The notes beneath the pieces were generated by a model. The model ran no database searches. It had not been told where the DNA came from and worked only from the letters and a program-made list of their open reading frames with translations. A stretch of DNA of 64,000 bases from positions 65,153,654 through 65,217,653 of the forward strand of contig OZ012684.1 in the NCBI GenBank assembly GCA_963942565.1. The letters run 5' to 3'. This document shows positions 29,464 through 44,300 of the stretch, piece by piece. Position 1 is the stretch's first letter, and every line of letters begins with the position of its first letter. The position numbers were made by a program, and so were the translations under genes. This stretch comes from Maea johnstoni (taxonomy: Eukaryota; Annelida; Polychaeta; Spionida; Magelonidae).

Positions 29464-32400
29464 ATTTTGCGTGTATAAGATTCACCCATATATGAGGCAC
29501 CTCTTGTTCAGGCCTTTAAAATAATTATAGACCTTAGCTTTGTGTATGGTGCACACCCCCTTTTCAGAAATATTGTGGCAGATCAATTCCTCATGAGTAA
29601 TGAAAGAAAACTAGTAAATCGCACTTTGAAATTTGTGAAATGTTTAACATCAATGCTTATCACTCTATGTCAGTGCCTGATACTCATCGTCCTAGGCATG
29701 ATATTGATTGTAATCAATAAATCCTAAAGGAGAGTCATACTGTAATTATAATTAGTAAATGTTGTGGTAAACATTGTTAGCAGGGCTCGACGTTAAGGCC
29801 TGCCCGCCTGCCCTGGGCAGGTAAAAATTTCAAAAACTCAGTTCAGGCAGGTGATTTTGACATTGTACCTGCCCGACAGGGGAGGTAAACATTTGCATTG
29901 TAATCGGTAATCGATCGCGAAAAACCCACCAACAATCACTCACAGAACAGTAAAACTCACTGCAAGTGATGTCCTTTATAGCTGGCCATGTAAACAACTG
30001 AGGCAATACCACCAAATATATGCTACCACGCCTTTATAGCTCAGGAAAAAGTTGCCACATTGGTGGGTTCAATGTTTACGGTAAAAATAAATTACTCGAC
30101 CTTCCGTGGGTCGATTTTAACGCAATTTAGAATGTTAAAACTTCACAATTCATTCTACTTGCCCTTCAATACTCTTTGAACCCTATTATGAAATGTTGAT
30201 TTTGCGACAGGTTGAAATCGTTGTATTTTTTCTTTTGGTCAGAACAACAAAAAAAAGAAATCCTCCAAAGCTTTGCGCTCGCTTCCTGGCCACGCCAGCA
30301 TCATATTATGCTTCCATATAAAGAATCATTTATTGACATTTATGTATTGATACGATTATCTTTATAAATCTGTTAATTCTAACATACTTGACCCTAAATA
30401 TATACAATTGTTGATCTCATTTGCGTCAATTTAAAGTTCAGGCTTGTTATTCTTGTGAACACAGATGCTAGTTGTTACATGTATATATATATATATATAT
30501 ATATTCAATAATCATCATGTACCCATCTACCAATTCCATGTTTTTACAGTATGTTCGTTATTTCCTTTGCAGTCTTCGTGAGGACAGGGCTGAATATAAG
30601 ACGTGGCATTTGGCAGGAAAAGTACAAGCCTAGCTGGTGGCCAGAAGTAATCTCTTATCATTCTCCGAATGATAATCGAAATAACGGTGAGTAAATTCTT
30701 TTGAAATATATTGAGATGTTTAGTGAATTTGCAAATATTGTATGACCAGGCATTTAATTTTCGCTATTTTCGTGTTCCTCATGATAGCGCCACAATAACA
30801 TCCTTCAAATAAAAACCTGAATAGTAATAAATATATAGTTTGAGTACTTGAATGCACAAATTTAAAGTAGCACAAATACCCTCTAGCAGGGCTATAAAGT
30901 GAAATTTTTAGCACTCCAAATTAAGCCCATTTACAGTATTCACCTTATTCATAGATCTTTGTAGATTACAACAATACTGTTTTGCACATTCAATCCAAAT
31001 TTGAAGCTAGATGATAAGTAACTCCTTTAAAGAGATGAACTCTGAGGTCCACCCACCTCTTCCAGCCTGATATGCTTTGCCCTGAGGTCCTCCCAGCATG
31101 AGGTACTTCGCCCTGAGATCATCCAACCTCCTCCCAACCAAAGGTGCTTGGCCCTGATGTCCAACCACCTCCTCCCAGCCCGAGGTGCTTCGTGCTCAGG
31201 TCCACCAACCTTCTCCCAGCCTGAGGTGCTTCGCCCTCTGGTCCACCTAGCTCCTCCAAAATTGATCACGAGAGGTAGGTGATTGTGGCAACACCTGATT
31301 GCCCGGGCCAGTCAGCAGCCTATGGGTTTGGTTTTAACTGCTGACTGGGCCGGGCACTGATATTGCCACTATCACCTACCTCCCGTGATCAATTCCCATT
31401 ATTTCACAAGGCTTACAAATGTTTTTGGGCAAGTTTTTGCTTTAAATGAAGCTCTAAACTAAGCTGTTGTTGTAACATTCTGGATGGTGCAACAATCAAA
31501 ACATCATATAACAATAGGATTTCCTATTTTTCGAATCATGTGATGCTCCGCTGTTGAGGGAGGAGTTAATTAATAATAACCTCCTGCCCCAACAATGGGA
31601 GCGTATCACATGCTCATGCTTCCAACAATAGTAAATCATATTGTTCTGATTGTTGAACAATCCAAAATGTTGCAACAATGTGCTCATGCTAAGTTAAGTT
31701 TAGATCTTCATTCAAAACAAAAAACCTTCACAAAAACATTTTTGTAAGTTATTTTTACCTCAAACCTAGCTATCGCAAAAATTCAGCCCCATACTAATCG
31801 ACATGCTAAGCCACAGCATCAGGCTTGCAGCCATTCGGAGGAGTTACGGTCACAAGATTTGGAACATGCTATTAATATAAAGACTAGCTGCAACCCGTGC
31901 ACAACACAGGCTTATACACAGCATTTCAATTTTATGAGATGGAACAGCCAACATTAGTAGCCAAGGGAATATCTCTTCATAATCTTTCTAACAACGTCGT
32001 TATTTCGGGAGCCACAATTACAATTTTGATATATATTTTGCCGAGAATGTCGTGAAATCAGAATATGCGTTCAAGGCGTTTTCATTCAATGATTTCTCTG
32101 ATGTTACAGGGCCTTATATTACGATTTTGACATATTAGAAAAGAACATATTAGGGACTTTCCAGATATATAAATTTTGTTGTCTTAAGCCCAGCAATGTA
32201 TAAATGCAGTTCATATGATGTTTTGTGACTGAGGTGGTAGCCATCGTATATTGTAGGAATTGATCACAGGAGGTAGGATATTGTGGCGCAACACCTTAGT
32301 GTTCGGCCCAATCAGCAGCCAAAATCTTGCCCTGTGGGCTCGGTTTTGACTTCTGACTGGACCGGGCATTGGTCTTGCCACAATCATCTACCTCTCGTGA

Positions 32401-33641
32401 CCAATTCCCATTATATTACAGGCCTTACAAACATGTTTTTGGCAAGATTTTTGCTTTAAATATAGATCTAAACTAAGCTGCTGTTGTAACATTCTGGATG
32501 GTACAACAATTGGAACATCATAAGACAATAGGATTTCCTACTGTTGGAAGCACATGCATGTGTGACGCTCCCATTGTTAAGAAGGGAGTTTATGCAAAAA
32601 GAAATACAATACTGGTGATTGTACAGTAATTAAAATTAGAATAAACTGAGATAGCAGAAAGAAAATGAGAAGAAGGAAATACAATAAGAAATGGAATACA
32701 GTCGAGAATGCACACTAAAAAGGAAGAAAGGTAAAAAAAAAAATGAACACGATGCAGATATGCTAAGAAGAAACTAAAATAATGAAGCATAAATGAAAAA
32801 ACATGCTCAAGGTAGAATACAGAATAGAAAAGTAAAATAGTTAGGATGCAAAAGTAAATGTAATGCGGGTAAAGGAAATCAGGGAGAGGAAGAAAACAAA
32901 GATAGAGAAAACAACATTGAGGGGGCAAAATGAGGGGGTAAATGCAAAAAGAGAAGAATATAAAAATTGATACACTGGAGAGAGAGAGAGAGAGGAATAA
33001 CACAAAGCCAAAAAGGGAAATGCTTGAGAAATGGAAAATACAATAAATTAAAGTCAAAATAAACTGAGAAAGAATGAAAGATAAAAAAAAAATGAAAAAG
33101 AAAATGATTCTTAGGAGATTTGAACCCACATCTTTCGCATGGTGAGCGAATATTGAAACCACTACACCACTTACTGTTACACATTTATGGGAGACAAAGT
33201 AACAGAGTGATTCCTAGATGAATAGTTCTTGAGTAATTCTCAAAATTACGTCATTCACGCTATTCGCACTACTCCCGATTTTCGCCAAGTTTTTAGGAGA
33301 GCGTCACTGCTACAATTAATCAAATAAAGTAATGACACTTACATGTTATCTAAAGGACATGTTGGAGTTTTTAAATCAATTTACAGAATGAAAAACGAAG
33401 TAGCGCTTCTTCCGCAGTGAAACTTCTAAGTTGTGAAGTAGTAGAATTCACTAACCCAGTAAACTATTGGAGCTCTCGTGCCCAGTGAGATTTGGAAATC
33501 TCACAGAAAATAACGTTGCCCGAACCGCAGACGGCACAATGGGCGCACTTTTCAAGATAAAAAGAAAAGCAAACAAAAATTAAAAAAATAAAAGCGTTGG
33601 CCACAATCAGAGACCCAAGGTAACCATTTCACAGCAGCGGT
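27666..33641 (+). repeat. Array unit D (5.98 kb)
   Basis: As B and C. It lacks about ten bases (ATTTTATGCTA-type) before the AGAGATCTCAACC string after exon 2. Confidence 0.92.
27719..30686 (+). pseudogene. Three-exon cassette, copy D
   Basis: Exons 27719-27788, 28014-28097 and 30573-30686, identical to B and C in the exons. Confidence 0.55.
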
Positions 33642-34195
33642 TTAAATAAGTCTGGTATGAAATTATGAAATATTTTCTTTCATGTTAATTGCAGCACCAC
33701 AACAAATTGGAGACAGCTATAGATTTGGCAGTGTAGTTCATCAAATCTTAAAAATGCAGAGCAAGTAAGTGTGTAACTCCCATTCCTATAAATGACGGAT
33801 TGACAGAGTTCCTATAAAACACAGATGCAGGACCAAAGAACCTTATATTACAGTTTTGATAGCCCTTATGGCTTAGTGAACAACTGAACATTACCAAATT
33901 TGATCAAATCCATATAAAGTTTGCCAGTGGAGGATACTCTTGTATTCAACAATTGTATATAAACATATACACACCTATTTCTCTTTCAGAGGAAAAGGAA
34001 AGATGGAAGAGGGCAGAGCTGCAGACCCAGGGATATCAACGAGAGAATATTCCAAACCTCGTGAAGGAAGACAGTAAGAGTTTGATTGTTCTTGCTAACC
34101 AATATTTGGCAGTGCAGTTCAGATCATTTGGCCTTTTACTGATAAGACTCATAAAAAACACAATCACATTAAGATGTTATGCTAAGAGATCTCAA

Positions 34196-34283
<88 letters not shown>

Positions 34284-35296
34284 AATGGCTAATTTTTCCG
34301 TGTGTTTTATTTTTTCCGTTATTTCCCGAATGCTATCAAACGGGAATAATTAACACAGGGAAAATCTATACAGTTCATGTCCGGACTTAATAAACACGGC
34401 TTGACGGTCCCCAGAAGGACCAGGTAGGCCGGCGGCGCTACCTGAACCCAAAATCAGGTAGTCCCGCCACCATTTTAGGTGGTCCCACCACTTTCTTTTC
34501 GCTACCATTTTGTAGTGTTTTAGTGGGGAAATATGCTTCAAACAGTATATTGGACACACCAAAAGAACTCTGGGTGAACGGATGTGTGAACACTTCGGCT
34601 ACATCACCCAACACAACTCCACTCATAGTGTCGGCCGACACTTTAATATGGAGGATCACCAAGGTCTAGGTAATGTTAAACTACACGTTTTACAATTTGG
34701 CCGAAAAGATCCTGACTCACAGGAATCTTTAGATATACGCTTAGAATTAGAACGCCTATGGATCCATAGGCTGAGATCAACTACCCCCATGGGACTTAAT
34801 GTATTCGATTGAATCGATTTGGGCCCCCATTCCATGAATATCTGTTTACCTGTTTACCCCAGTTAATAAATGAATCCAATTTTAGGTAGCTTGACAGGGC
34901 TGTTTTTGGAATTGAGATCCCCCGGGAGATGGGACTATGCTATTTGTTGAGCGCTGATGTGGCGGGGAACAATCGTTAATTGCAGTGGATGACCACTGAT
35001 CATGTTGTGACTTCTGATCAACTATGTGCCACTTCAGATTACATCTCCGTTGATCTATTTCTGGACTGGTCTCTAGACTGGTTATAGTCCCATCGACACG
35101 TGCGTTGCTTCAATTAAGGCCCTGCACGTGCAGGTACCCATTAATATTTACTCTCTGGTATACTAAAATTAAAGGTCTACATTAAATGGGAAAATTAAAA
35201 ACGGGAAAAACATGTCCTCTTTTCGGAAATATTAGAAACGGGAACACCCAAAAACTAGAAATTAGAGAAATTTGTCACACAGAAAAATTAGCCATT

Positions 35297-35383
<87 letters not shown>

Positions 35384-36397
35384 ATTTTGCGTGTATAAGA
35401 TTCACCCATATATAAGAGGCACCTCTTGTTCAGGCCTTTAAAATAATTATAGACCTTAGCTTTGTGTATGGTGCACACCCCCTTTTCAGAAATATTGTGG
35501 CAGATCAATTCCTCATGAGTAATGAAAGAAAACTAGTAAATCGCACTTTGAAATTTGTGAAATGTTTAACATCAATGCTTATCACTCTATGTCAGTGCCT
35601 GATACTCATTGTCCTAGGCATGATATTGATTGTAATCAATAAATCCTAAAGGAGAGTCATACTGTAATTATAATTAGTAAATGTTGTGGTAAACATTGTT
35701 AGCAGGGCTCGACGTTAAGGCCTGCCCGCCTGCCCTGGGCAGGTAAAAATTTCAAAAACTCAGTTCAGGCAGGTGATTTTGACATTGTACCTGCCCGACA
35801 GGGGAGGTAAACATTTGCATTGTTATCGGTAATCGATCGCGAAAAACCCACCAACAATCACTCACAGAACAGTAAAACTCACTGCAAGTGATGTCCTTTA
35901 TAGCTGGCCATGTAAACAACTGAGGCAATACCACCAAATATATGCTACCACGCCTTTATAGCTCAGGAAAAAGTTGCCACATTGGTGGGTTCAATGTTTA
36001 CGGTAAAAATAAATTACTCGACCTTCCGTGGGTCGATTTTAACTCAATTTAGAATGTTAAAACTTCACAATTCATTCTACTTGCCCTTCAATACTCTTTG
36101 AACCCTATTATGAAATGTTGATTTTGCGACAGGTTGAAATCGTTGTATTTTTTCTTTTGGTCAGAACAACAAAAAAAAGAAATCCTCCAAAGCTTTGCGC
36201 TCGCTTCCTGGCCACGCCAGCATCATATTATGCTTCCATATAAAGAATCATTTATTGACATTTATGTATTGATACGATTATCTTTATTAATCTGTTAATT
36301 CTAACATACTTGACCCTAAATATATACAATTGTTGATCTCATTTGCGTCAATTTAAAGTTCAGGCTTGTTATTCTTGTGAACACAGATGCTAGTTGT

Positions 36398-36439
<42 letters not shown>

Positions 36440-39400
36440 AATCATCATGTACCCATCTACCAATTCCATGTTTTTACAGTATGTTCGTTATTTCCTTTGC
36501 AGTCTTCGTGAGGACAGGGCTGAATATAAGACGTGGCATTTGGCAGGAAAAGTACAAGCCTAGCTGGTGGCCAGAGGTAATCTCTTATCATTCTCCGAAT
36601 GATAATCGAAATAACGGTGAGTAAATTCTTTTGAAATATATTGAGATGTTTAGTGAATTTGCAAATATTGTATGACCAGGCATTTAATTTTCGCTATTTT
36701 CGTGTTCCTCATGATAGCGCCACAATAACATCCTTCAAATAAAAACCTGAATAGTAATAAATATATAGTTTGAGTGCTTGAATGCACAAATTTAAAGTAG
36801 CACAAATACCCTCTAGCAGGGCTGTAAAGTGAAATTTTTAGCACTCCAAATTAAGCCCATTTACAATATTCACCTTATTCATAGATCTTTGTAGATTACA
36901 ACAATACTGTTTTGCACATTCAATCCAAATTTGAAGCTAGATGATAAGTAACTCCTTTAAAGAGATGAACTCTGAGGTCCACCCACCTCTTCCAGCCTGA
37001 TATGCTTTGCCCTGAGGTCCTCCCAGCATGAGGTACTTCGCCCTGAGATCATCCAACCTCCTCCCAACCAAAGGTGCTTGGCCCTGATGTCCAACCACCT
37101 CCTCCCAGCCCGAGGTGCTTCGTGCTCAGGTCCACCAACCTTCTCCCAGCCTGAGGTGCTTCGCCCTCTGGTCCACCTAGCTCCTCCAAAATTGATCACG
37201 AGAGGTAGGTGATTGTGGCAACACCTGATTGCCCGGGCCAGTCAGCAGCCTATGGGTTTGGTTTTAACTGCTGACTGGGCCGGGCACTGATATTGCCACT
37301 ATCACCTACCTCCCGTGATCAATTCCCATTATTTCACAAGGCTTACAAATGTTTTTGGGCAAGTTTTTGCTTTAAATGAAGCTCTAAACTAAGCTGTTGT
37401 TGTAACATTCTGGATGGTGCAACAATCAAAACATCATATAACAATAGGATTTCCTATTTTTCGAATCATGTGATGCTCCGCTGTTGAGGGAGGAGTTAAT
37501 TAATAATAACCTCCTGCCCCAACAATGGGAGCGTATCACATGCTCATGCTTCCAACAATAGTAAATCATATTGTTCTGATTGTTGAACAATCCAAAATGT
37601 TGCAACAATGTGCTCATGCTAAGTTAAGTTTAGATCTTCATTCAAAACAAAAAACCTTCACAAAAACATTTTTGTAAGTTATTTTTACCTCAAACCTAGC
37701 TATCGCAAAAATTCAGCCCCATACTAATCGACATGCTAAGCCACAGCATCAGGCTTGCAGCCATTCGGAGGAGTTACGGTCACAAGATTTGGAACATGCT
37801 ATTAATATAAAGACTAGCTGCAACCCGTGCACAACACAGGCTTATACACAGCATTTCAATTTTATGAGATGGAACAGCCAACATTAGTAGCCAAGGGAAT
37901 ATCTCTTCATAATCTTTCTAACAACGTCGTTATTTCGGGAGCCACAATTACAATTTTGATATATATTTTGCCGAGAATGTCGTGAAATCAGAATATGCGT
38001 TCAAGGCGTTTTCATTCAATGATTTCTCTGATGTTACAGGGCCTTATATTACGATTTTGACATATTAGAAAAGAACATATTAGGGACTTTCCAGATATAT
38101 AAATTTTGTTGTCTTAAGCCCAGCAATGTATAAATGCAGTTCATATGATGTTTTGTGACTGAGGTGGTAGCCATCGTATATTGTAGGAATTGATCACAGG
38201 AGGTAGGATATTGTGGCGCAACACCTTAGTGTTCGGCCCAATCAGCAGCCAAAATCTTGCCCTGTGGGCTCGGTTTTGACTTCTGACTGGACCGGGCATT
38301 GGTCTTGCCACAATCATCTACCTCTCGTGACCAATTCCCATTATATTACAGGCCTTACAAACATGTTTTTGGCAAGATTTTTGCTTTAAATATAGATCTA
38401 AACTAAGCTGCTGTTGTAACATTCTGGATGGTACAACAATTGGAACATCATAAGACAATAGGATTTCCTACTGTTGGAAGCACATGCATGTGTGACGCTC
38501 CCATTGTTAAGAAGGGAGTTTATGCAAAAAGAAATACAATACTGGTGATTGTACAGTAATTAAAATTAGAATAAACTGAGATAGCAGAAAGAAAATGAGA
38601 AGAAGGAAATACAATAAGAAATGGAATACAGTCGAGAATGCACACTAAAAAGGAAGAAAGGTAAAAAAAAAAATGAACACGATGCAGATATGCTAAGAAG
38701 AAACTAAAATAATGAAGCATAAATGAAAAAACATGCTCAAGGTAGAATACAGAATAGAAAAGTAAAATAGTTAGGATGCAAAAGTAAATGTAATGCGGGT
38801 AAAGGAAATCAGGGAGAGGAAGAAAACAAAGATAGAGAAAACAACATTGAGGGGGCAAAATGAGGGGGTAAATGCAAAAAGAGAAGAATATAAAAATTGA
38901 TACACTGGAGAGAGAGAGAGAGAGGAATAACACAAAGCCAAAAAGGGAAATGCTTGAGAAATGGAAAATACAATAAATTAAAGTCAAAATAAACTGAGAA
39001 AGAATGAAAGATAAAAAAAAAATGAAAAAGAAAATGATTCTTAGGAGATTTGAACCCACATCTTTCGCATGGTGAGCGAATATTGAAACCACTACACCAC
39101 TTACTGTTACACATTTATGGGAGACAAAGTAACAGAGTGATTCCTAGATGAATAGTTCTTGAGTAATTCTCAAAATTACGTCATTCACGCTATTCGCACT
39201 ACTCCCGATTTTCGCCAAGTTTTTAGGAGAGCGTCACTGCTACAATTAATCAAATAAAGTAATGACACTTACATGTTATCTAAAGGACATGTTGGAGTTT
39301 TTAAATCAATTTACAGAATGAAAAACGAAGTAGCGCTTCTTCCGCAGTGAAACTTCTAAGTTGTGAAGTAGTAGAATTCACTAACCCAGTAAACTATTGG

Positions 39401-39572
39401 AGCTCTCGTGCCCAGTGAGATTTGGAAATCTCACAGAAAATAACGTTGCCCGAACCGCAGACGGCACAATGGGCGCACTTTTCAAGATAAAAAGAAAAGC
39501 AAACAAAAATTTTAAAAAATAAAAGCGTTGGCCACAATCAGAGACCCAAGGTAACCATTTCACAGCAGCGGT
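33642..39572 (+). repeat. Array unit E (5.93 kb)
   Basis: Shares with F a deletion inside the Penelope-bearing element (AATAAACACGG joined to CTTGACGG at about 34400), the string GTTATTTCCC, and the changes GTTATCGG and AACTCAATTT, marking E and F as sisters. Confidence 0.92.
33695..36616 (+). pseudogene. Three-exon cassette, copy E
   Basis: Exons 33695-33764, 33990-34073 and 36503-36616. Exon 3 has one silent change (GAA to GAG, Glu) relative to B. That change also creates an AG|GTAATC string that could serve as a weak cryptic donor. Confidence 0.55.
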
Positions 39573-40126
39573 TTAAATAAGTCTGGTATGAAATTATGAA
39601 ATATTTTCTTTCATGTTAATTGCAGCACCACAACAAATTGGAGACAGCTATAGATTTGGCAGTGTAGTTCATCAAATCTTAAAAATGCAGAGCAAGTAAG
39701 TGTGTAACTCCCATTCCTATAAATGACGGATTGACAGAGTTCCTATAAAACACAGATGCAGGACCAAAGAACCTTATATTACAGTTTTGATAGCCCTTAT
39801 GGCTTAGTGAACAACTGAACATTACCAAATTTGATCAAATCCATATAAAGTTTGCCAGTGGAGGATACTCTTGTATTCAACAATTGTATATAAACATATA
39901 CACACCTATTTCTCTTTCAGAGGAAAAGGAAAGATGGAAGAGGGCAGAGCTGCAGACCCAGGGATATCAACGAGAGAATATTCCAAACCTCGTGAAGGAA
40001 GACAGTAAGAGTTTGATTGTTCTTGCTAACCAATATTTGGCAGTGCAGTTCAGATCATTTGGCCTTTTACTGATAAGACTCATAAAAAACACAATCACAT
40101 TAAGATGTTATGCTAAGAGATCTCAA

Positions 40127-40202
<76 letters not shown>

Positions 40203-41215
40203 AATGGCTAATTTTTCCGTGTGTTTTATTTTTTCCGTTATTTCCCGAATGCTATCAAACGGGAATAATTAACACAGGGAAAATCTATACAGTTCATGTC
40301 CGGACTTAATAAACACGGCTTGACGGTCCCCAGAAGGACCAGGTAGGCCGGCGGCGCTACCTGAACCCAAAATCAGGTAGTCCCGCCACCATTTTAGGTG
40401 GTCCCACCACTTTCTTTTCGCTACCATTTTGTAGTGTTTTAGTGGGGAAATATGCTTCAAACAGTATATTGGACACACCAAAAGAACTCTGGGTGAACGG
40501 ATGTGTGAACACTTCGGCTACATCACCCAACACAACTCCACTCATAGTGTCGGCCGACACTTTAATATGGAGGATCACCAAGGTCTAGGTAATGTTAAAC
40601 TACACGTTTTACAATTTGGCCGAAAAGATCCTGACTCACAGGAATCTTTAGATATACGCTTAGAATTAGAACGCCTATGGATCCATAGGCTGAGATCAAC
40701 TACCCCCATGGGACTTAATGTATTCGATTGAATCGATTTGGGCCCCCATTCCATGAATATCTGTTTACCTGTTTACCCCAGTTAATAAATGAATCCAATT
40801 TTAGGTAGCTTGACAGGGCTGTTTTTGGAATTGAGATCCCCCGGGAGATGGGACTATGCTATTTGTTGAGCGCTGATGTGGCGGGGAACAATCGTTAATT
40901 GCAGTGGATGACCACTGATCATGTTGTGACTTCTGATCAACTATGTGCCACTTCAGATTACATCTCCGTTGATCTATTTCTGGACTGGTCTCTAGACTGG
41001 TTATAGTCCCATCGACACGTGCGTTGCTTCAATTAAGGCCCTGCACGTGCAGGTACCCATTAATATTTACTCTCTGGTATACTAAAATTAAAGGTCTACA
41101 TTAAATGGGAAAATTAAAAACGGGAAAAACATGTCCTCTTTTCGGAAATATTAGAAACGGGAACACCCAAAAACTAGAAATTAGAGAAATTTGTCACACA
41201 GAAAAATTAGCCATT

Positions 41216-41300
<85 letters not shown>

Positions 41301-44300
41301 ATTTTGCGTGTATAAGATTCACCCATATATAAGAGGCACCTCTTGTTCAGGCCTTTAAAATAATTATAGACCTTAGCTTTGTGTATGGTGCACACCCCCT
41401 TTTCAGAAATATTGTGGCAGATCAATTCCTCATGAGTAATGAAAGAAAACTAGTAAATCGCACTTTGAAATTTGTGAAATGTTTAACATCAATGCTTATC
41501 ACTCTATGTCAGTGCCTGATACTCATTGTCCTAGGCATGATATTGATTGTAATCAATAAATCCTAAAGGAGAGTCATACTGTAATTATAATTAGTAAATG
41601 TTGTGGTAAACATTGTTAGCAGGGCTCGACGTTAAGGCCTGCCCGCCTGCCCTGGGCAGGTAAAAATTTCAAAAACTCAGTTCAGGCAGGTGATTTTGAC
41701 ATTGTACCTGCCCGACAGGGGAGGTAAACATTTGCATTGTTATCGGTAATCGATCGCGAAAAACCCACCAACAATCACTCACAGAACAGTAAAACTCACT
41801 GCAAGTGATGTCCTTTATAGCTGGCCATGTAAACAACTGAGGCAATACCACCAAATATATGCTACCACGCCTTTATAGCTCAGGAAAAAGTTGCCACATT
41901 GGTGGGTTCAATGTTTACGGTAAAAATAAATTACTCGACCTTCCGTGGGTCGATTTTAACTCAATTTAGAATGTTAAAACTTCACAATTCATTCTACTTG
42001 CCCTTCAATACTCTTTGAACCCTATTATGAAATGTTGATTTTGCGACAGGTTGAAATCGTTGTATTTTTTCTTTTGGTCAGAACAACAAAAAAAAGAAAT
42101 CCTCCAAAGCTTTGCGCTCGCTTCCTGGCCACGCCAGCATCATATTATGCTTCCATATAAAGAATCATTTATTGACATTTATGTATTGATACGATTATCT
42201 TTATTAATCTGTTAATTCTAACATACTTGACCCTAAATATATACAATTGTTGATCTCATTTGCGTCAATTTAAAGTTCAGGCTTGTTATTCTTGTGAACA
42301 CAGATGCTAGTTGTTACATGTATATATATATATATATATATATTCAATAATCATCATGTACCCATCTACCAATTCCATGTTTTTACAGTATGTTCGTTAT
42401 TTCCTTTGCAGTCTTCGTGAGGACAGGGCTGAATATAAGACGTGGCATTTGGCAGGAAAAGTACAAGCCTAGCTGGTGGCCAGAAGCAATCTCTTATCAT
42501 TCTCCGAATGATAATCGAAATAACGGTGAGTAAATTCTTTTGAAATATATTGAGATGTTTAGTGAATTTGCAAATATTGTATGACCAGGCATTTAATTTT
42601 CGCTATTTTCGTGTTCCTCATGATAGCGCCACAATAACATCCTTCAAATAAAAACCTGAATAGTAATAAATATATAGTTTGAGTGCTTGAATGCACAAAT
42701 TTAAAGTAGCACAAATACCCTCTAGCAGGGCTGTAAAGTGAAATTTTTAGCACTCCAAATTAAGCCCATTTACAGTATTCACCTTATTCATAGATCTTTG
42801 TAGATTACAACAATACTGTTTTGCACATTCAATCCAAATTTGAAGCTAGATGATAAGTAACTCCTTTAAAGAGATGAACTCTGAGGTCCACCCACCTCTT
42901 CCAGCCTGATATGCTTTGCCCTGAGGTCCTCCCAGCATGAGGTACTTCGCCCTGAGATCTTCCAACCTCCTCCCAACCAAAGGTGCTTGGCCCTGATGTC
43001 CAACCACCTCCTCCCAGCCCGAGGTGCTTCGTGCTCAGGTCCACCAACCTTCTCCCAGCCGGAGGTGCTTCACCCTCTGGTCCACCTAGCTCCTCCAAAA
43101 TTGATCACGAGAGGTAGGTGATTGTGGCAACACCTGATTGCCCAGGCCAGTCAGCAGCCTATGGGTTTGGTTTTAACTGCTGACTGGGCCGGGCACTGAT
43201 ATTGCCACTATCACCTACCTCCCGTGATCAATTCCCATTATTTCACAAGGCTTACAAATGTTTTTGGGCAAGTTTTTGCTTTAAATGAAGCTCTAAACTA
43301 AGCTGTTGTTGTAACATTCTGGATGGTGCAACAATCAAAACATCATATAACAATAGGATTTCCTATTTTTCGAATCATGTGATGCTCCGCTGTTGATGGA
43401 GGAGTTAATTAATAATAACCTCCTGCCCCAACAATGGGAGCGTATCACATGCTCATTTTGTAAGTTATTTTTACTTCAAACCTAGCTATCGCAAAAATTC
43501 AGCCCCATACTAATCGACATGCTAAGCCACAGCATCAGGCTTGCAGCCATTCGGAGGAGTTACGGTCACAAGATTTGGAACTTGCTATTAATATAAAGAC
43601 TAGCTGCAACCCGTGCACAACACAGGCTTATACACAGCATTTCAATTTTATGAGATGGAACAGCCAACATTAGTAGCCAAGGGAATATCTCTTCATAATC
43701 TTTCTAACAACGTCGTTATTTCGGGAGCCACAATTACAATTTTGATATATATTTTGCCGAGAATGTCGTGAAATCAAAATATGCGTTCAAGGCGTTTTCA
43801 TTCAATGATTTCTCTGATGTTACAGGGCCTTATATTACGATTTTGACATATTAGAAAAGAACATATTAGGGACTTTCCAGATATATAAATTTTGTTGTCT
43901 TAAGCCCAGCAATGTATAAATGCAGTTCATATGATGTTTTGTGACTGAGGTGGCAGCCATCGTATATTGTAGGAATTGATCACGGGAGGTAGGATATTGT
44001 GGCGCAACACCTTAGTGTTCGGCCCAGTCAGCAGCCAAAATCTTGCCCTGTTGGCTCGGTTTTGGCTTCTGACTGGACCGGGCATTGGTCTTGCCACAAT
44101 CATCTACCTCTCGTGACCAATTCCCATTATATTACAGGCCTTACAAACATGTTTTTGGCAAGATTTCTGCTTTAAATATAGATCTAAACTAAGCTGCTGT
44201 TGTAACATTCTGGATGGTACAACAATTGGAACATCATAAGACAATAGGATTTCCTACTGTTGGAAGCACATGCATGTGTGACGCTCCCATTGTTAAGAAG